This document shows positions 1 through 9,643 of a stretch of 64,000 bases of DNA, piece after piece. Within the stretch, counting starts at the first letter, position 1, and every line of letters begins with the position of its first letter. The notes beneath the pieces were generated by a model. The model saw nothing but the letters and a program-made list of their open reading frames with translations, was not told the DNA's origin and ran no database searches. The DNA comes from Atriophallophorus winterbourni (Eukaryota; Platyhelminthes; Trematoda; Plagiorchiida; Microphallidae): positions 19,406 through 83,405 of the forward strand of contig JACCGJ010010468.1 of assembly GCA_013407085.1 (NCBI GenBank). The letters run 5' to 3'. The translations under genes were made by a program, and so were the position numbers.

Positions 1-1775
1 CTTGTGATGCAATGATCCACGAGAGACAATTTGTGTCTCACAGCATAGAACGGATTCAACTCAACAGGAATAAGCTTCTTACTTAGCCAAGCAGTCTGGA
101 GGTATCCGCGAAGCTTTTGTAGTAAACTATCTTTTTCGGTATGATCATTTATCAACCTCCGTGTTATAGCTCCTGGATGGTCAACCTCCAAATTAGCAAT
201 CAGTGTCACCTCGGTTAGATTTTCATTTTCATCAACATTCTCCATTGGTAAACGAGACAAAGCATTCGGGACGCGGTTTTGTGATCCAGGAATATATTTT
301 ACTTCAAATTCGTAAGCTAACAATCTGGAATACCAGCGACTGATTCGAATGGGCTTCTGTCCTTCATTCCCGCGGCATAACAGGGTTGTCAGTGCTATAT
401 GGTCAGTTCGCAGTGTGAAACGACGGTCGAAAAGATAAATATGCCAACGTTCACAGGCCCAAAGGCAAGCCAGTGCTTTCTTTTCTCCCGCGGAATAGTT
501 TCTTTCGGTTTTTGATAAGGTACGTGATCCATAGGCAATAATTTTTTCAGTCCCCTGTTGCATCTGTGACAGAACTGCTCCAAGCCCAACATCTGACGCG
601 TCAGTTGTAACAAACGTCGGGCAACCCTCATCAAAAATAGACACTGTGGGAAATGATGACACCATCCGGCGGATCTGATTATATGCATCGTCCTGAGCTG
701 ACTTCCATTCGAATGCTACGTCACGTCTGGTGAGCCGACGTAGGGGCTCTGTGATTGTGGCGAAATTATGTAAATGTCGAAGGTAATAGGAACACAACCC
801 TTGAAAATGTTTGATCTCTTCACTGTCTTGTGGTTTCGGGTATTGCAATATTGCCTGTGTGTTTTTAACATTCGGCCGAACGCCTGCGGATGAAATTGAA
901 TGACCCAAAAATTCGACTTCTTGAGCACAATATTGTCATTTCTGAATGTTCAGACGTAGGTTCAAAGAATTGAGGCGATGCAACACTGTATTAAGATTAA
1001 TTTCATGTTCTTCCAAAGATGATCCGAAAACACAGATATCATCCATATAGGCAATGCAGCCGGGTATGTCGGACAATGCTGATGTGATAAATTTCTGCCA
1101 GGCTGCTGGAGCGCTGTTAAGACCCATAGGCAGAACTTTGTACTGATACAATCCATTAGGAGTAAGAAAGGCTGTCAGTGGTCTAGATTCGTCTGTCAAA
1201 GGCATGTGGAAATATGCACTTCGGATGTCCAGTTTTGAGAAGATTCTTGCAGGTGAGAGCCTTACAATCAATTCATCAGCTGTAGGGAGTGGAAAGTTTT
1301 CCACAATGACATATTTAATAAGCATCCTTAAGTCAGTGCATATGCGAATGGTTCCGTCTTTCTTCCAAACCGCTACCAAGGGATGCACCCATTCAGAACA
1401 TTGTATGGGTTCAATCAAATCATCTGCAACCATCTTGCTCAACGCATCACAAACGGAACTGCGTTTTGTCAAATGAATGGGCCGTGGCTGAGATATAGCA
1501 AAAGGTCAAGCATCAGACCGTAGATTTATCCTGTGCTTGCCGTTCGGTATTCGTCCCAATTCATCCCGAAACAAGTTAGGGAAACGAGGTTCTAGTTTAT
1601 CAATACACACCGCAGCAATTGTCATTCTTTCAATAGAAGGGGTCTCTTTCAGCGATACCATAGCATTTCGACCAAGTAACGGTTTGCTGTTAGTGTGCGA
1701 CACGTAAACGGCAACAACGGATTTAAACTCCCTTTCCAGAAATAAGGGCACGTTGAGAAATCCCAGAATGGGCAC
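1..1775 (-). pseudogene. Gypsy pol: protease tail, RT and RNase H
   Basis: One reading frame runs from 1775 to the window edge, broken only by TGA codons at 1506-1508 and 936-938. The segment 1775-1506 resembles the end of a retroviral-type protease (GFLNVPLFLE, LLGRNAMVSL). RT follows at about 1490-940 with the core motifs FSKLDIRSAYFHMPL, LPMGLNSAPAAWQ and the catalytic box YMDD. RNase H follows at about 640-330 with TTDASDVGLGAVLSQ and LRTDHIALTTLL. A further stop near 1803 cuts off the N-terminal part of the protease. Family knowledge: RT and RNase H copy the element RNA. One of the stops is preceded by SDA and followed by PFAIS, where R is common in gypsy RTs, so CGA to TGA decay is likely. 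Integrase is off-window. Confidence 0.88.
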
Positions 1776-1903
1776 AGGGTGTTTCGAGTAACTTCCAAAA
1801 ACCTAATTCGATGGTTGAATAGGGAATGACTGTAAATGCGTACAATAAAACTCGTACGGAACGATTGGTATTGGACATGCTGAATCTAATTCCGGAGGCT
1901 AAG

Positions 1904-2527
1904 TTATCATTCTGTCACCCAAGCAAAAATGTACTGTAGGGATATCAGAAGAAGGTAATTTGGGTTCAACTGCAGCCATGTAGTAAGTTCGTGACTAGAA
2001 ATGCCATAAATATGTTTAGCTTCCGATGTTGCTGTATTAGAATCGACCATGTCTGTGTCACTTGTATCAACTTGAGAAACTGTTTGAGACGGACATACAC
2101 GAGCAAAGTGACCAAGCTTACCACATTTGTTACACTTGCCTTTGCGAGCTAAATGTTGGTTACTGCCACAACGGAAACAGCTCATGGCCGATGATATCGA
2201 ACGTTGGGCAGAAGCTGGCTTCACATATGATATCTCAGAACTTGCATGAAAGAACTATTTATTCTGCTCCATGATATCAGTGCGGCACCGAGCAATCTCA
2301 CGAACACGTTCACAAATAATTTTATTTGCATCCTCGGATGGAAGAATTTCCAGGAGTCTGCCGTCCGATAGGCCGATAATGAATTGTTGTATTAGAAAGG
2401 TTTCTTCTACCTTCTTCGCGGGAACTGCATTGAATTCGCAAAGGCGGACTGCCGGACTGCACAAAGAACAGCAAGAACAAACGACCGGACTTGTGAACGG
2501 AACCAGTGTTATATTATTGATCGACAA
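1904..2527 (-). pseudogene. Gypsy gag with zinc knuckles
   Basis: Two open stretches in the same frame (2527-2255 and 2224-1907) are separated by a TAA at about 2252. The upstream half carries a capsid-like segment (LIQQFIIGLSDGRLLEIL). The downstream half carries a nucleocapsid-like pair of zinc knuckles. The second knuckle is canonical C-x2-C-x4-H-x4-C (CNKCGKLGHFARVC). The first (CFRCGSNQH) has a longer spacing to its last cysteine. Gag would package the element RNA. The internal stop and the missing start make this copy non-functional. Confidence 0.75.
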
Positions 2528-2559
2528 AGTTCAAAAGCGTGGCGCGTGAGTGATCGATC

Positions 2560-3140
2560 GGAAATCAATAAGTCAACGCACACAGCGGACAGGTCCATGC
2601 AGCGTAGACACAACAATGGTAAACTACCTAATCTTGCATAGAAATTTGGGGGAGAATTCAGGAAAAAGCTTACCCCAGATGCGGTCCAAACCGTTTTTAA
2701 AACTAGCTTCAGAACACCAGGATATAAGTTCTTTTGGAAGCCGGTTCCTGAAATTTACCACCCTGAGGCTGAAAAAGTTATTTCGTGAGTCTAGTCTACA
2801 TCGCTCCTTAGCAAGTTTGAGTGAATGTCCGCGGGTGCCAAGCTCGGGAATTAGGGCAAAGAAGTCGTTCATTATAACCTTACTCGACCTCTTCAAGATC
2901 TTGAAGGTTTCAATTAGATCACCTCTCAAACGACGGCGCGTAAGTGATAAAAGATCTAGGGACTTTAGGCGTGCAGCGTAAGGTTTCCCTCGCTGACCCT
3001 CAATCATGCGAGTTGCGAGACGCTGTACGCTTTCGAGTTGAACGATGTCCTTTTTGTATTAAGGGCACCACTCCTGAACACAATATTTTGAATGCGTTCG
3101 AACTAATTCCTTGTGAAGGGTCTTCTGCTGGATAACATAT
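2560..3140 (-). pseudogene. CR1-like LINE, 3-prime end of RT (family C, copy 1)
   Basis: The minus strand carries an open frame at 3007-2624 with the C-terminal signature of CR1-group RT proteins: IEGQRGKPYAARLKSLDLL, then RRLRGDLIETFKIL, then FFSLRVVNFRNRLPKEL. The same sequence, more decayed, recurs on the minus strand at 23520-24060, which defines a family (called C here). Everything upstream of the C-terminus is absent, so this is a 5-prime-truncated insertion. It abuts the gag end of the gypsy copy. Confidence 0.75.
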
Positions 3141-3800
3141 ATATCAAAACCGGATTTAACGCCGATGCAACGAAAATTCAACTAATAAAAATGCAAATTT
3201 TTCAGCTTTACGATATGTAGAAATACATCAGATAATAATGAAAAGATCCTATGTGAATCTTTAATTGATATTAACGTTAATAATTCCTAAAGTTCAACAC
3301 CCGCACCTGATAATCATGGTATGTGTGAAACACGACGTTTACATCTACGCTAGCCGCGTTTGCCTTAATAAAGACAAACACGCCAAATTCGGAAAGGCAG
3401 TAATAAGACAACCTTACTGAAAACTTATGAAGACAACTTATTAATAAAATAGGTTCAGATAGTCTCGTTAATCATATTAAAACTTCTTCTCGTTTGCAAA
3501 TAAATGAATAAATAAATTTTATTTTTGGAAATCATACCATATAAGCAAAAGTATCACCATTCACCATCTCCTCCTGAACCTTTTGTAATATTCAACCTTA
3601 ATATAATTCATGTACCATTACACAATATCCCTCCTCTTATAATAATTTGATACCCCAACCTTTATTTTATAATCCATAGGTTTCTAACTCTATTTATGAA
3701 CCATACTTTTATCCTAATACGACATTTTTCAAAAACATATGAATTGCATTGTAAGCCTAGAAAACTGTCTAGTACACCCAAAACAAATCCTTAATCTTTC
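3141..3800. other. A/T-rich stretch without a gene
   Basis: No coding region is recognisable. At about 3503-3532 there is a minus-strand LINE 3-prime tail (AATAAATAAATTTTATTTTT followed by GGAAATC), the same terminal motif found at 18763-18792. The rest is A/T-rich and looks like decayed retroposon or spacer. Confidence 0.5.
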
Positions 3801-3861
3801 GACCTTTATGTTGTTCGTTTTCTTGTCAATAATGATAGATTAATTATACCTGAAACCCATG

Positions 3862-4400
3862 TACCGATATCTTACCTTTCTTCTAAACATGTAGACAATA
3901 TTCTTATAATTGAATCCTGGACTTGTGACGAACAATCTGATTTTAAATTCTTCAAACCTAACTACCAGATACTTAAGAGAAACTGCACTCTAAAACGAGG
4001 TGGCGGTTGCCTTATTTATGTGCATTCAAGTTTTAAAGATAATTGCCTAACATCTTCGAATTTAACGGAACTTGAAGATTCATTATGGATAGAAATACCT
4101 ATGCTAGATCTTTTAATAGGTTGCATTTACTACCAACCAGGTTCAACTTTATCGAATCTAGATACATTAACTCAAGCTTTCATGGAAGCGTCTTTACATC
4201 ATGCACGCCATAAACTTGTAGTCGGTGACTTCAACATTGCTTATTCAAACTGGCACGAACAGAATAAAGTTAGCTCTCATACAAATTTAATGAAAACGCT
4301 TGACTTTCTAGGTTACAAGCAATTTATTGATAGACCGACTAGAAAGGGCAAAATTCTTGGCTTAATCTTTATTTTGAATTTTGATCAAAACAACTTACTA
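3862..4400 (+). pseudogene. Family A endonuclease (EEP fold), decayed
   Basis: Translated fragments follow the apurinic-like endonuclease of LINEs: ILIIESWTCDEQSDF, KRGGGCLIYVHSSF, SLWIEIPMLDLLIGCIYYQP, then the strongly diagnostic LVVGDFNIAYSNW. An ORF from 4020 to 4439 (139 codons) covers the second half, but its end (LGLIFILNF) has lost the terminal SDH region. The enzyme would nick the genomic target for reverse transcription. Inactivated by truncation and frameshift. Confidence 0.75.
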
Positions 4401-4893
4401 ATATTACCTTCACTCTGTAATGGGATCATAAAATATTAACCTTGAATTTACCATGCACTCGCAAACCTACCGATGAATTCAAGAATCTTTACCCTTACAA
4501 CGATTGTAACCTACTTTTAACACTTATAAGGATAAATGTTTGGTCTCTATTCTTCCTTTTAAACGATATCTCATACATTTCATTCGAAATTTATAGGTTC
4601 ATTCGACAGAGCTTGCAGTCATAAAAGGATCATAAAACAAAATAGGCTCCAGAAAATGGAAAATAAAATAAAAGAATGGTATACATTTGCAATGAACATT
4701 AATGATATTTTTTCCGCTCTTTACATTCCTATGAACTATTAAGTGACAACAAACTTATTCCAGACCACACATTGAAAACATCCGAAAATAGAACACTTAA
4801 AAGTGGTACTAAGCTAAAATCACTTAGCAGACTATTTAAATTGCAATCCATAAACTCAACCAGTAAAGTTGATTTTATTATTTAGGATCAAAC

Positions 4894-5893
4894 TTATAAT
4901 TCTGCAGAAATAAGAATTACATCCCCTAATACAATCTGTGAAGAATTTCTTATGTATTTTATTACGACATACAATACTCCTATCTTTAAACATATCAGTA
5001 GAACATTTCGGACACCTAGTGTATTACACACTATATACATAAATGTCAATGACATCAAGGAAGTCAGCAAGCAAACTAAGTTGAGTCTTAAGCCAGACAT
5101 AACAGCAATTCCACCTGCCATTTGCAGAATGGGTGGTGATGATTTTAAACTTCTTCTACTGAAATTATTTAGCAATTCAATCGAATCTGGAATATTCTTT
5201 TTAGAATGGAAACACTGCCGATACACCCAAACATAAAACTTGCTTTAAGCAGACGGTATCAAGTTATCGCCCAAATATTCACACAGCAATACTACCTAGA
5301 TTACTTCAAAAAATAGTAAAAAGCTATATTAAATCATTTATCTTCAAGTTTCTTCTCTAGATCTTAACATGGCTTTCTGAATAAAAGATATTGCATTACA
5401 TGCCAGCTTGAATACCTTGAATATATAACTACATCTTTTGAGGAAGTTCCGGCAGTTGTAGTTGTCATTCTGGACATAACCAAAGCATTTGATACTGTTC
5501 CTCATAAGTTATTATTATCGAAACTTCAATCATATGTCTTCGGTAGTAATCTCCTTTCATGGCTAACTTCTTTTCTTATCGATCGCACACACTCTGCTAA
5601 AATTATTGGCCACAGATCTCGCGTCCTATCTATTTCCAATGGGGTGATTCAATGTAACGTATTAAGCCTTTTACTGTTTCTTATATATAAATGACATACA
5701 TAACGTCATTTCACAAAGTAAATTGTTCTTATTCGATGATCACATAAAAGTCATTATCACTTTCCCAGCTAATTAAGCACAAACTTATATGGCTTTACTA
5801 AAAAAATTATTTAGCTGCACTTGCAGATTGGTCTATTAAAAACGTTCTTACATTCTCAACAGCTAAATCTAACTGTATGCCGTTAAGACGATA
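4894..5893 (+). pseudogene. Family A RT, decayed with internal deletion
   Basis: Segments in several frames match the intact RT at 20401-21885 on the other strand: SLKPDITAIPPAICRMGGDD, SIESGIFFLEWKH, then VVVILDITKAFDTVPHKLLL, then LLSWLTSFLIDRTHS and FHFPS-like remains. The palm FADD box is destroyed (FDDHIKVI-like remnant near 5735). At about 5885 the sequence jumps to the C-terminal end of the protein. Inactive. Confidence 0.72.
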
Positions 5894-6048
5894 TATTTTG
5901 TCACGGTATTCCTGGTTATTGAAACAATTGTAAGTATTTTGTCCATCAGCACACGTATAGAACTGTTCACAATGTCCGAAATACATGGTATTATTAGGTA
6001 TCAGGTTACTTAGGGTCTATGTATGTTACATCTATTTCCCTTCCCCCC

Positions 6049-6146
6049 TCATATCTGTCTAGACCTGGGCAACCTGACAGTTTCTTAGCCCATGTGCAGT
6101 CTCTGACTGTGCGGCACTTTGCCTGGATCAGGCTTGTGCTTTCATA
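6049..6146 (+). repeat. SINE-like repeat S1 (3-prime half)
   Basis: Copy of the common repeat whose right half reads CTGTCTAG, ACCTGGGCAACCTGACAG, TGACTGTGCGGCACTTTGCC, TGGATCAGGCTTGTGCTTTC and ends in CATA units. It lies in the family A 3-prime UTR and is interrupted right at its CATA tail by the gypsy LTR. Confidence 0.85.
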
Positions 6147-6512
6147 TGTAGCAACTTGTAATTTCACTTTCTTTTTAATTGTACTTCCATTTCCATCAAT
6201 GTTTGTTTTAATCAAACATTATTCCAGAATATACTTTTTCCGCGCGTGTTCCTCTCCTGCTTGATTTTTGTGGTGCTGCGTTATTGCGTGTTTGCGAATC
6301 ACGACGGTTAACAGCAAAATTGACTTCGTCGCATTTTTCAGCTTCGCCAATTCTAATTGCTGATCAACGCGATACACCGGAGTTTGGAGCTGGAATATTT
6401 GTGTGTGTGGATATTTGCATTGGACATTGAATTTTCACTTTTCGTGAGTTCGTTCCTTGTCTATTTTTACTATAACATTTTCCTGTTATATTTCTTGCAT
6501 TTATCCACTACA
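6147..6512 (+). repeat. 5-prime LTR of CsRn1-type element
   Basis: 366 bp, TG...CA bounded. Identical to 8361-8726 except in GACTTCGTCGCATTTTTCAG, where the 3-prime LTR has GACTTTCGTCACATTTTCAG. Confidence 0.95.
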
Positions 6513-6516
6513 TAAT

Positions 6517-6530
6517 TGGTGAGCCCGAGC
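6517..6530 (+). promoter_or_regulatory. Probable primer binding site
   Basis: TGGTGAGCCCGAGC begins 4 bp after the 5-prime LTR. It starts with TGG, as required to pair with a tRNA CCA end, and resembles the tRNA-Trp primer site used by CsRn1-clade elements (recalled family knowledge). The segment is imperfectly repeated just downstream (CACTACATAATTGGTGA at 6508, CACTACATAACTGGTGA at 6530). Confidence 0.55.
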
Positions 6531-6601
6531 ACTACATAACTGGTGATACCGTATTTCATTTTTCGCTCAGAACTCCCGTTATTTTTTTCAAGTTTGCAAT
6601 A

Positions 6602-8310
6602 ATGTCGTCGGAACCTAACGAATCGCAAATGAACGTAATCAGCTGTAACACGCCAGCTTTTGACCCTGCAAACTCGCACGTGTGGTTCATCCAAATAGAG
6701 GGTATGTTCAGTTTCAGACAGATCACGAAACAAGAGGTCAAGTTTTCTTTCGTACAATCACAAGTACCGTCCTACATCGCGAAAGAAGTATTAGATGTTC
6801 TTGACCCCATGCCCTCCATTTCGCCTTACGACACGCTGAAGGCTGTTGTGCTCAAGCGTGACGAAGCCAGGCTAAAACAACTGCTGGCTGGTGTAGAACT
6901 AGGCGACAGAACCCCTTCACAGCTGTTACGCCACATGCGTTCCCTGGTGGGCAACACAAAGACGATTCCGTTTTGCAGCAACTTTGGCTGAACTGCTTGC
7001 CACACAGTACCACCGTCATCCTTGCCGTGTCGGTCGATAAGGTCTGCCTCAACACATTGGCCGAACTAGCAGATAAAATTCACGAACGCATCTACAGAAC
7101 CAGCGTCAATCAAGTATCGGAAGGTGGTAACCTCCCAAAGCTTGAAGCCACCGTGGCCCTGCCAACTAAGGAGCTTGCATCCTTACAGCTTATCATTTCC
7201 AACATGAAACGACTCAAAACGTCTAGATCTAGACCCCGGAGTCCATCTGGAAATAGAAGCCACTCTAGCCCTCGCGATACAAACTGGTTATGTTTTTATC
7301 ACCGTCGTTCCGGGAACGCTGCGCGCAATTGTCGCCCCGGGTGTGAACATCCTAACGCTGACAGCCACCGTGTTAAAAAAAAACCACGTAGCAAGTCAGT
7401 TATGGCGATGACCGTTCCTGGCAAACCCACTAGTCGCCACTTATACGTCTACGACGCATCTTCTAAGCTCAATTTTCTCGTAGACACCGGTGCCGAGGTA
7501 AGCGTTTTACCGCGCAGTTACGAAAAACGCGACCTCCGTCCTTCAAGCATCACATTGCAGGCGGCTAACAATTCGAAGATCTTGACTTACGGTGAAAAAT
7601 TTTTAAAACTCGATCTCAGACTTAGACGTGAATTCCCTTTCGTCTTCTTGATAGCCGATGTTCAGAAGCCTATCATCGGTATAGATTTTCTAACGAAATA
7701 CGGTCTCGTAGTCGATCACCAGCACCGACGGCTACACGACAATACCACGTCACTAAACGTGTCCGGTAAACTAAGTTCAATCACCTCACCTGGTCTTCAA
7801 CTTTTCGTCCCGAACAATGCCACTTACAGCGATTTCCCGACCCTAATACGCACAGCACAATACACGGAGCAAACCACCCACGATGTTCATCATCACATCG
7901 TCACTAAAGGGCCTCGAAATGTTGCTAAAGCTCGCAGGCTACCGCCTAAAAAGCTAAAAGCAGGAAAACGCGAATTGGACTCCACACTGAGACAGAGTGA
8001 CAAAAGGGTACTTGACAATCACACTGCCGGCGAAGCTGAACCAGCACCTTACCGCTCAAGACCGAAGCAACACTTTCAGCTACGCAACGGTAATAAAGAC
8101 AAAGCTAGCATCGATCGCTTCAAACCCGCTTACGTTGAAAGAAAGTCATCACAAGAACTTACCACTTCGACCCCACCCACACAGCTTATGACGACCAGTG
8201 ATGTTGCATCCAATCGACCCTCACCCATCCTGTCTACTCCTTCATCTCGTCAAACACGTACCGGCCGCAGAGTGAGGTTCTTCGCAAGACTGGTTGAATA
8301 CATGCCATAA
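6602..8310 (+). pseudogene. CsRn1-type gag-protease fused to integrase tail
   Basis: An ATG at 6602 opens a Gag frame (to 6991: FDPANSHVWFIQIEGMF, LLRHMRSLVG). A -1-type shift near 6973 moves Gag into a second frame that stays open to 8310 (445 codons). Because Gag similarity continues across the shift (LQQLWLNCLPHST, LAELADKIHERIY), it is most likely a single-base lesion, not programmed frameshifting. The second frame holds the Gag C-H-C-C motif (CFYHRRSGNAARNCRPGC, about 7300), an aspartic protease (LVDTGAEVSVLP at about 7480, IIGIDFLTKYG) and the first residues of RT (THDVHHHIVTKGP, about 7880). At about 8010 it passes directly into the integrase C-terminal tail (ASIDRFKPAYV). RT, RNase H and the integrase core are thus removed by an in-frame deletion. 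Confidence 0.85.
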
Positions 8311-8360
8311 ATGATGGTTCGAGCGTTCATCCGTCGACTCACGCTCTAGAGGGTGAGTTC

Positions 8361-8726
8361 TGTAGCAACTTGTAATTTCACTTTCTTTTTAATTGTACTT
8401 CCATTTCCATCAATGTTTGTTTTAATCAAACATTATTCCAGAATATACTTTTTCCGCGCGTGTTCCTCTCCTGCTTGATTTTTGTGGTGCTGCGTTATTG
8501 CGTGTTTGCGAATCACGACGGTTAACAGCAAAATTGACTTTCGTCACATTTTCAGCTTCGCCAATTCTAATTGCTGATCAACGCGATACACCGGAGTTTG
8601 GAGCTGGAATATTTGTGTGTGTGGATATTTGCATTGGACATTGAATTTTCACTTTTCGTGAGTTCGTTCCTTGTCTATTTTTACTATAACATTTTCCTGT
8701 TATATTTCTTGCATTTATCCACTACA
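8361..8726 (+). repeat. 3-prime LTR of CsRn1-type element
   Basis: 366 bp, starts TGTAGCAACT and ends ATCCACTACA. It is preceded by a purine-rich stretch (AGAGGGTGAG, 8348-8357) suited to be the polypurine tract, and followed by the CATA duplication and the continuation of the interrupted host repeat. Confidence 0.95.
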
Positions 8727-8934
8727 CATACATACATCATACATACATCAAAACCTGGGACTAGTATTATATGTACCTTTACTTATTTTATCTCTTTAGG
8801 CTTATCTTCCCTTCTTTTTGTTTAAACATAGTTATCCTTATTGTTCCAATTGAGGTTTCTATCGTAATCAAATGTCTCTCTAAAAATAATTTAGAAACAT
8901 CTGAAAAAAGTTTTTCTGATTATCTATTTATAAC

Positions 8935-9286
8935 AACTCCGCCAAGGACGGTCCCAAGCCCGTCTGAGAAAGGAGGAGGGTGGGCTTGGGCTAGGCAACC
9001 CTATCCCGTAAAACATACATTGCTACGGAAACGATGACAACAGATCCGTGGTTCGGTCATGTCTGCAGGATGGATCCCAGTTCGCATACGAAGGTAGCCA
9101 TGCACTGGCATCCGCAAGGTAAACAAAAAAGGGGACGGCCCAAGGAAACTTGGCGCAGAACTTTGGAACGCGAACTACATGCACAAGGATTCACGGTGCA
9201 GACGGCAACGGAAGCAGCGACAGACCGGAAACACTGGCGTGAAGTTGTCTTCGCCTCATGTGCCACCCGGCACGGAGAGGACTGAA
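8935..9286 (+). mobile_element. RTE-derived short element with 13-bp target duplication
   Basis: A 352-bp insert flanked by ATCTATTTATAAC on both sides (8922-8934 and 9287-9299). The uninterrupted site with a single copy is at 18430-18443. Its left ~95 bp (GGACGGTCCCAAGCCCGTCT, then GGTGGGCTTGGGCTAGGCAA) resemble an RTE 5-prime leader. The right ~250 bp encode the very end of an RTE RT protein. Nothing of the endonuclease or RT core lies between. Confidence 0.8.
9034..9285 (+). pseudogene. RTE RT protein, C-terminal tail
   Basis: An 83-codon open frame: FGHVCRMDPSSHTKVAMHW, then KQKRGRPKETWRRTLERE, then DRKHWREVVFASCATRHGED and stop. This is the typical C-terminal end of RTE-group proteins (GRPKxTWRRT followed by an aspartate-rich W-containing block). 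It has no catalytic domain, so it has no enzymatic role alone. Its retention is probably due to the 3-prime RNA end that RTE reverse transcriptase recognises (inference). Confidence 0.8.
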
Positions 9287-9643
9287 ATCTATTTATAACG
9301 CTGCTGTAGTGGTAGGTTACATAGGGTCTTTGCATGTCTCGTCATAGGCTGGAACTTGCATCACATTTGTCTATTTGTCACATTGCTTTCCACGACATTT
9401 TTCATACACCATTATGTATATATCTGTCTTTTATTTCAAATGAGACTTATAAATGTCACATTTTTATCCAAACTTGCAAAACAATAAAATCTACCAAAAA
9501 ATAAAAAAAGTAAAATAAACCTGAAAATCATTATGTTTTCAATGTACATTCTCAGTTTTTTAATGATAAATTATTCTACTTCGATGACCTCTCATCATGA
9601 TGGTGAAGAGAATATCTTTCATTATATTCCAGTGTCTTGGAAC

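Larger units (their letters stand above)
1..2527 (-). mobile_element. Ty3/gypsy retrotransposon, partial, decayed (gag-pol)
   Basis: Reading the minus strand from about 2527 down to base 1 gives gag, zinc knuckles, the tail of a protease, reverse transcriptase and RNase H in normal gypsy order. Integrase and the 3-prime LTR would lie left of the window. No LTR is recognisable at the 2.5-kb end, where the copy abuts a CR1-like fragment. Several in-frame stops show it is dead. It has CCHC-type knuckles and so differs from the CsRn1-type element at 6147-8726. Confidence 0.85.
3800..6146 (+). mobile_element. CR1/jockey-group LINE family A, copy A1 (5-prime segment)
   Basis: Endonuclease (about 3860-4400), linker (about 4580-4930) and RT (4930-5890) of a non-LTR element occur in order but are riddled with frameshifts. 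An internal deletion joins the RT palm (about 5885) directly to the last residues of the protein (CHGIPGY-like end before the stop near 5922). The 3-prime UTR continues to 6146, where a gypsy element interrupts it, and resumes at 8727. The same UTR, uninterrupted, is at 18000-18750. Confidence 0.75.
6147..8726 (+). mobile_element. CsRn1-type Ty3/gypsy element, internally deleted, complete ends
   Basis: Two near-identical 366-bp LTRs (6147-6512 and 8361-8726), each starting TGTAGC and ending CTACA, bracket a gag/protease region with no RT, RNase H or integrase core. A 4-bp duplication CATA flanks the element (6143-6146 and 8727-8730). A Gag C-H-C-C motif and a primer site resembling the tRNA-Trp-type site point to the CsRn1 clade of trematode gypsy elements (established family knowledge, recalled rather than searched). 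The only LTR differences are one substitution and two 1-bp indels near the middle, so insertion is recent. Confidence 0.92.
8727..9643 (+). mobile_element. Family A copy A1, 3-prime UTR continuation
   Basis: CATACATCATACATACATCA then AAACCTGGGACTAGTATTAT and onward matches 18221-18750 almost base for base, apart from the 352-bp RTE insert (8935-9286). It ends at GAATATC-TTTCATTATATT (about 9630), the same point at which copy A2 ends. The intact sequence order is therefore 5890-6146, 8731-8934, 9300-9630. Confidence 0.8.

Noticed and set aside
395..928. ORFs at 395-688 and 716-928 on the minus strand
   Set aside because: They are in the wrong frame. The RNase H protein is read in the frame continuous with the RT at 940-1490.
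6960..6995. Programmed -1 frameshift between gag and pol
   Set aside because: Gag similarity continues across the shift, so the shift lies inside Gag and is most simply a mutation. No clear slippery heptamer with downstream structure is seen.
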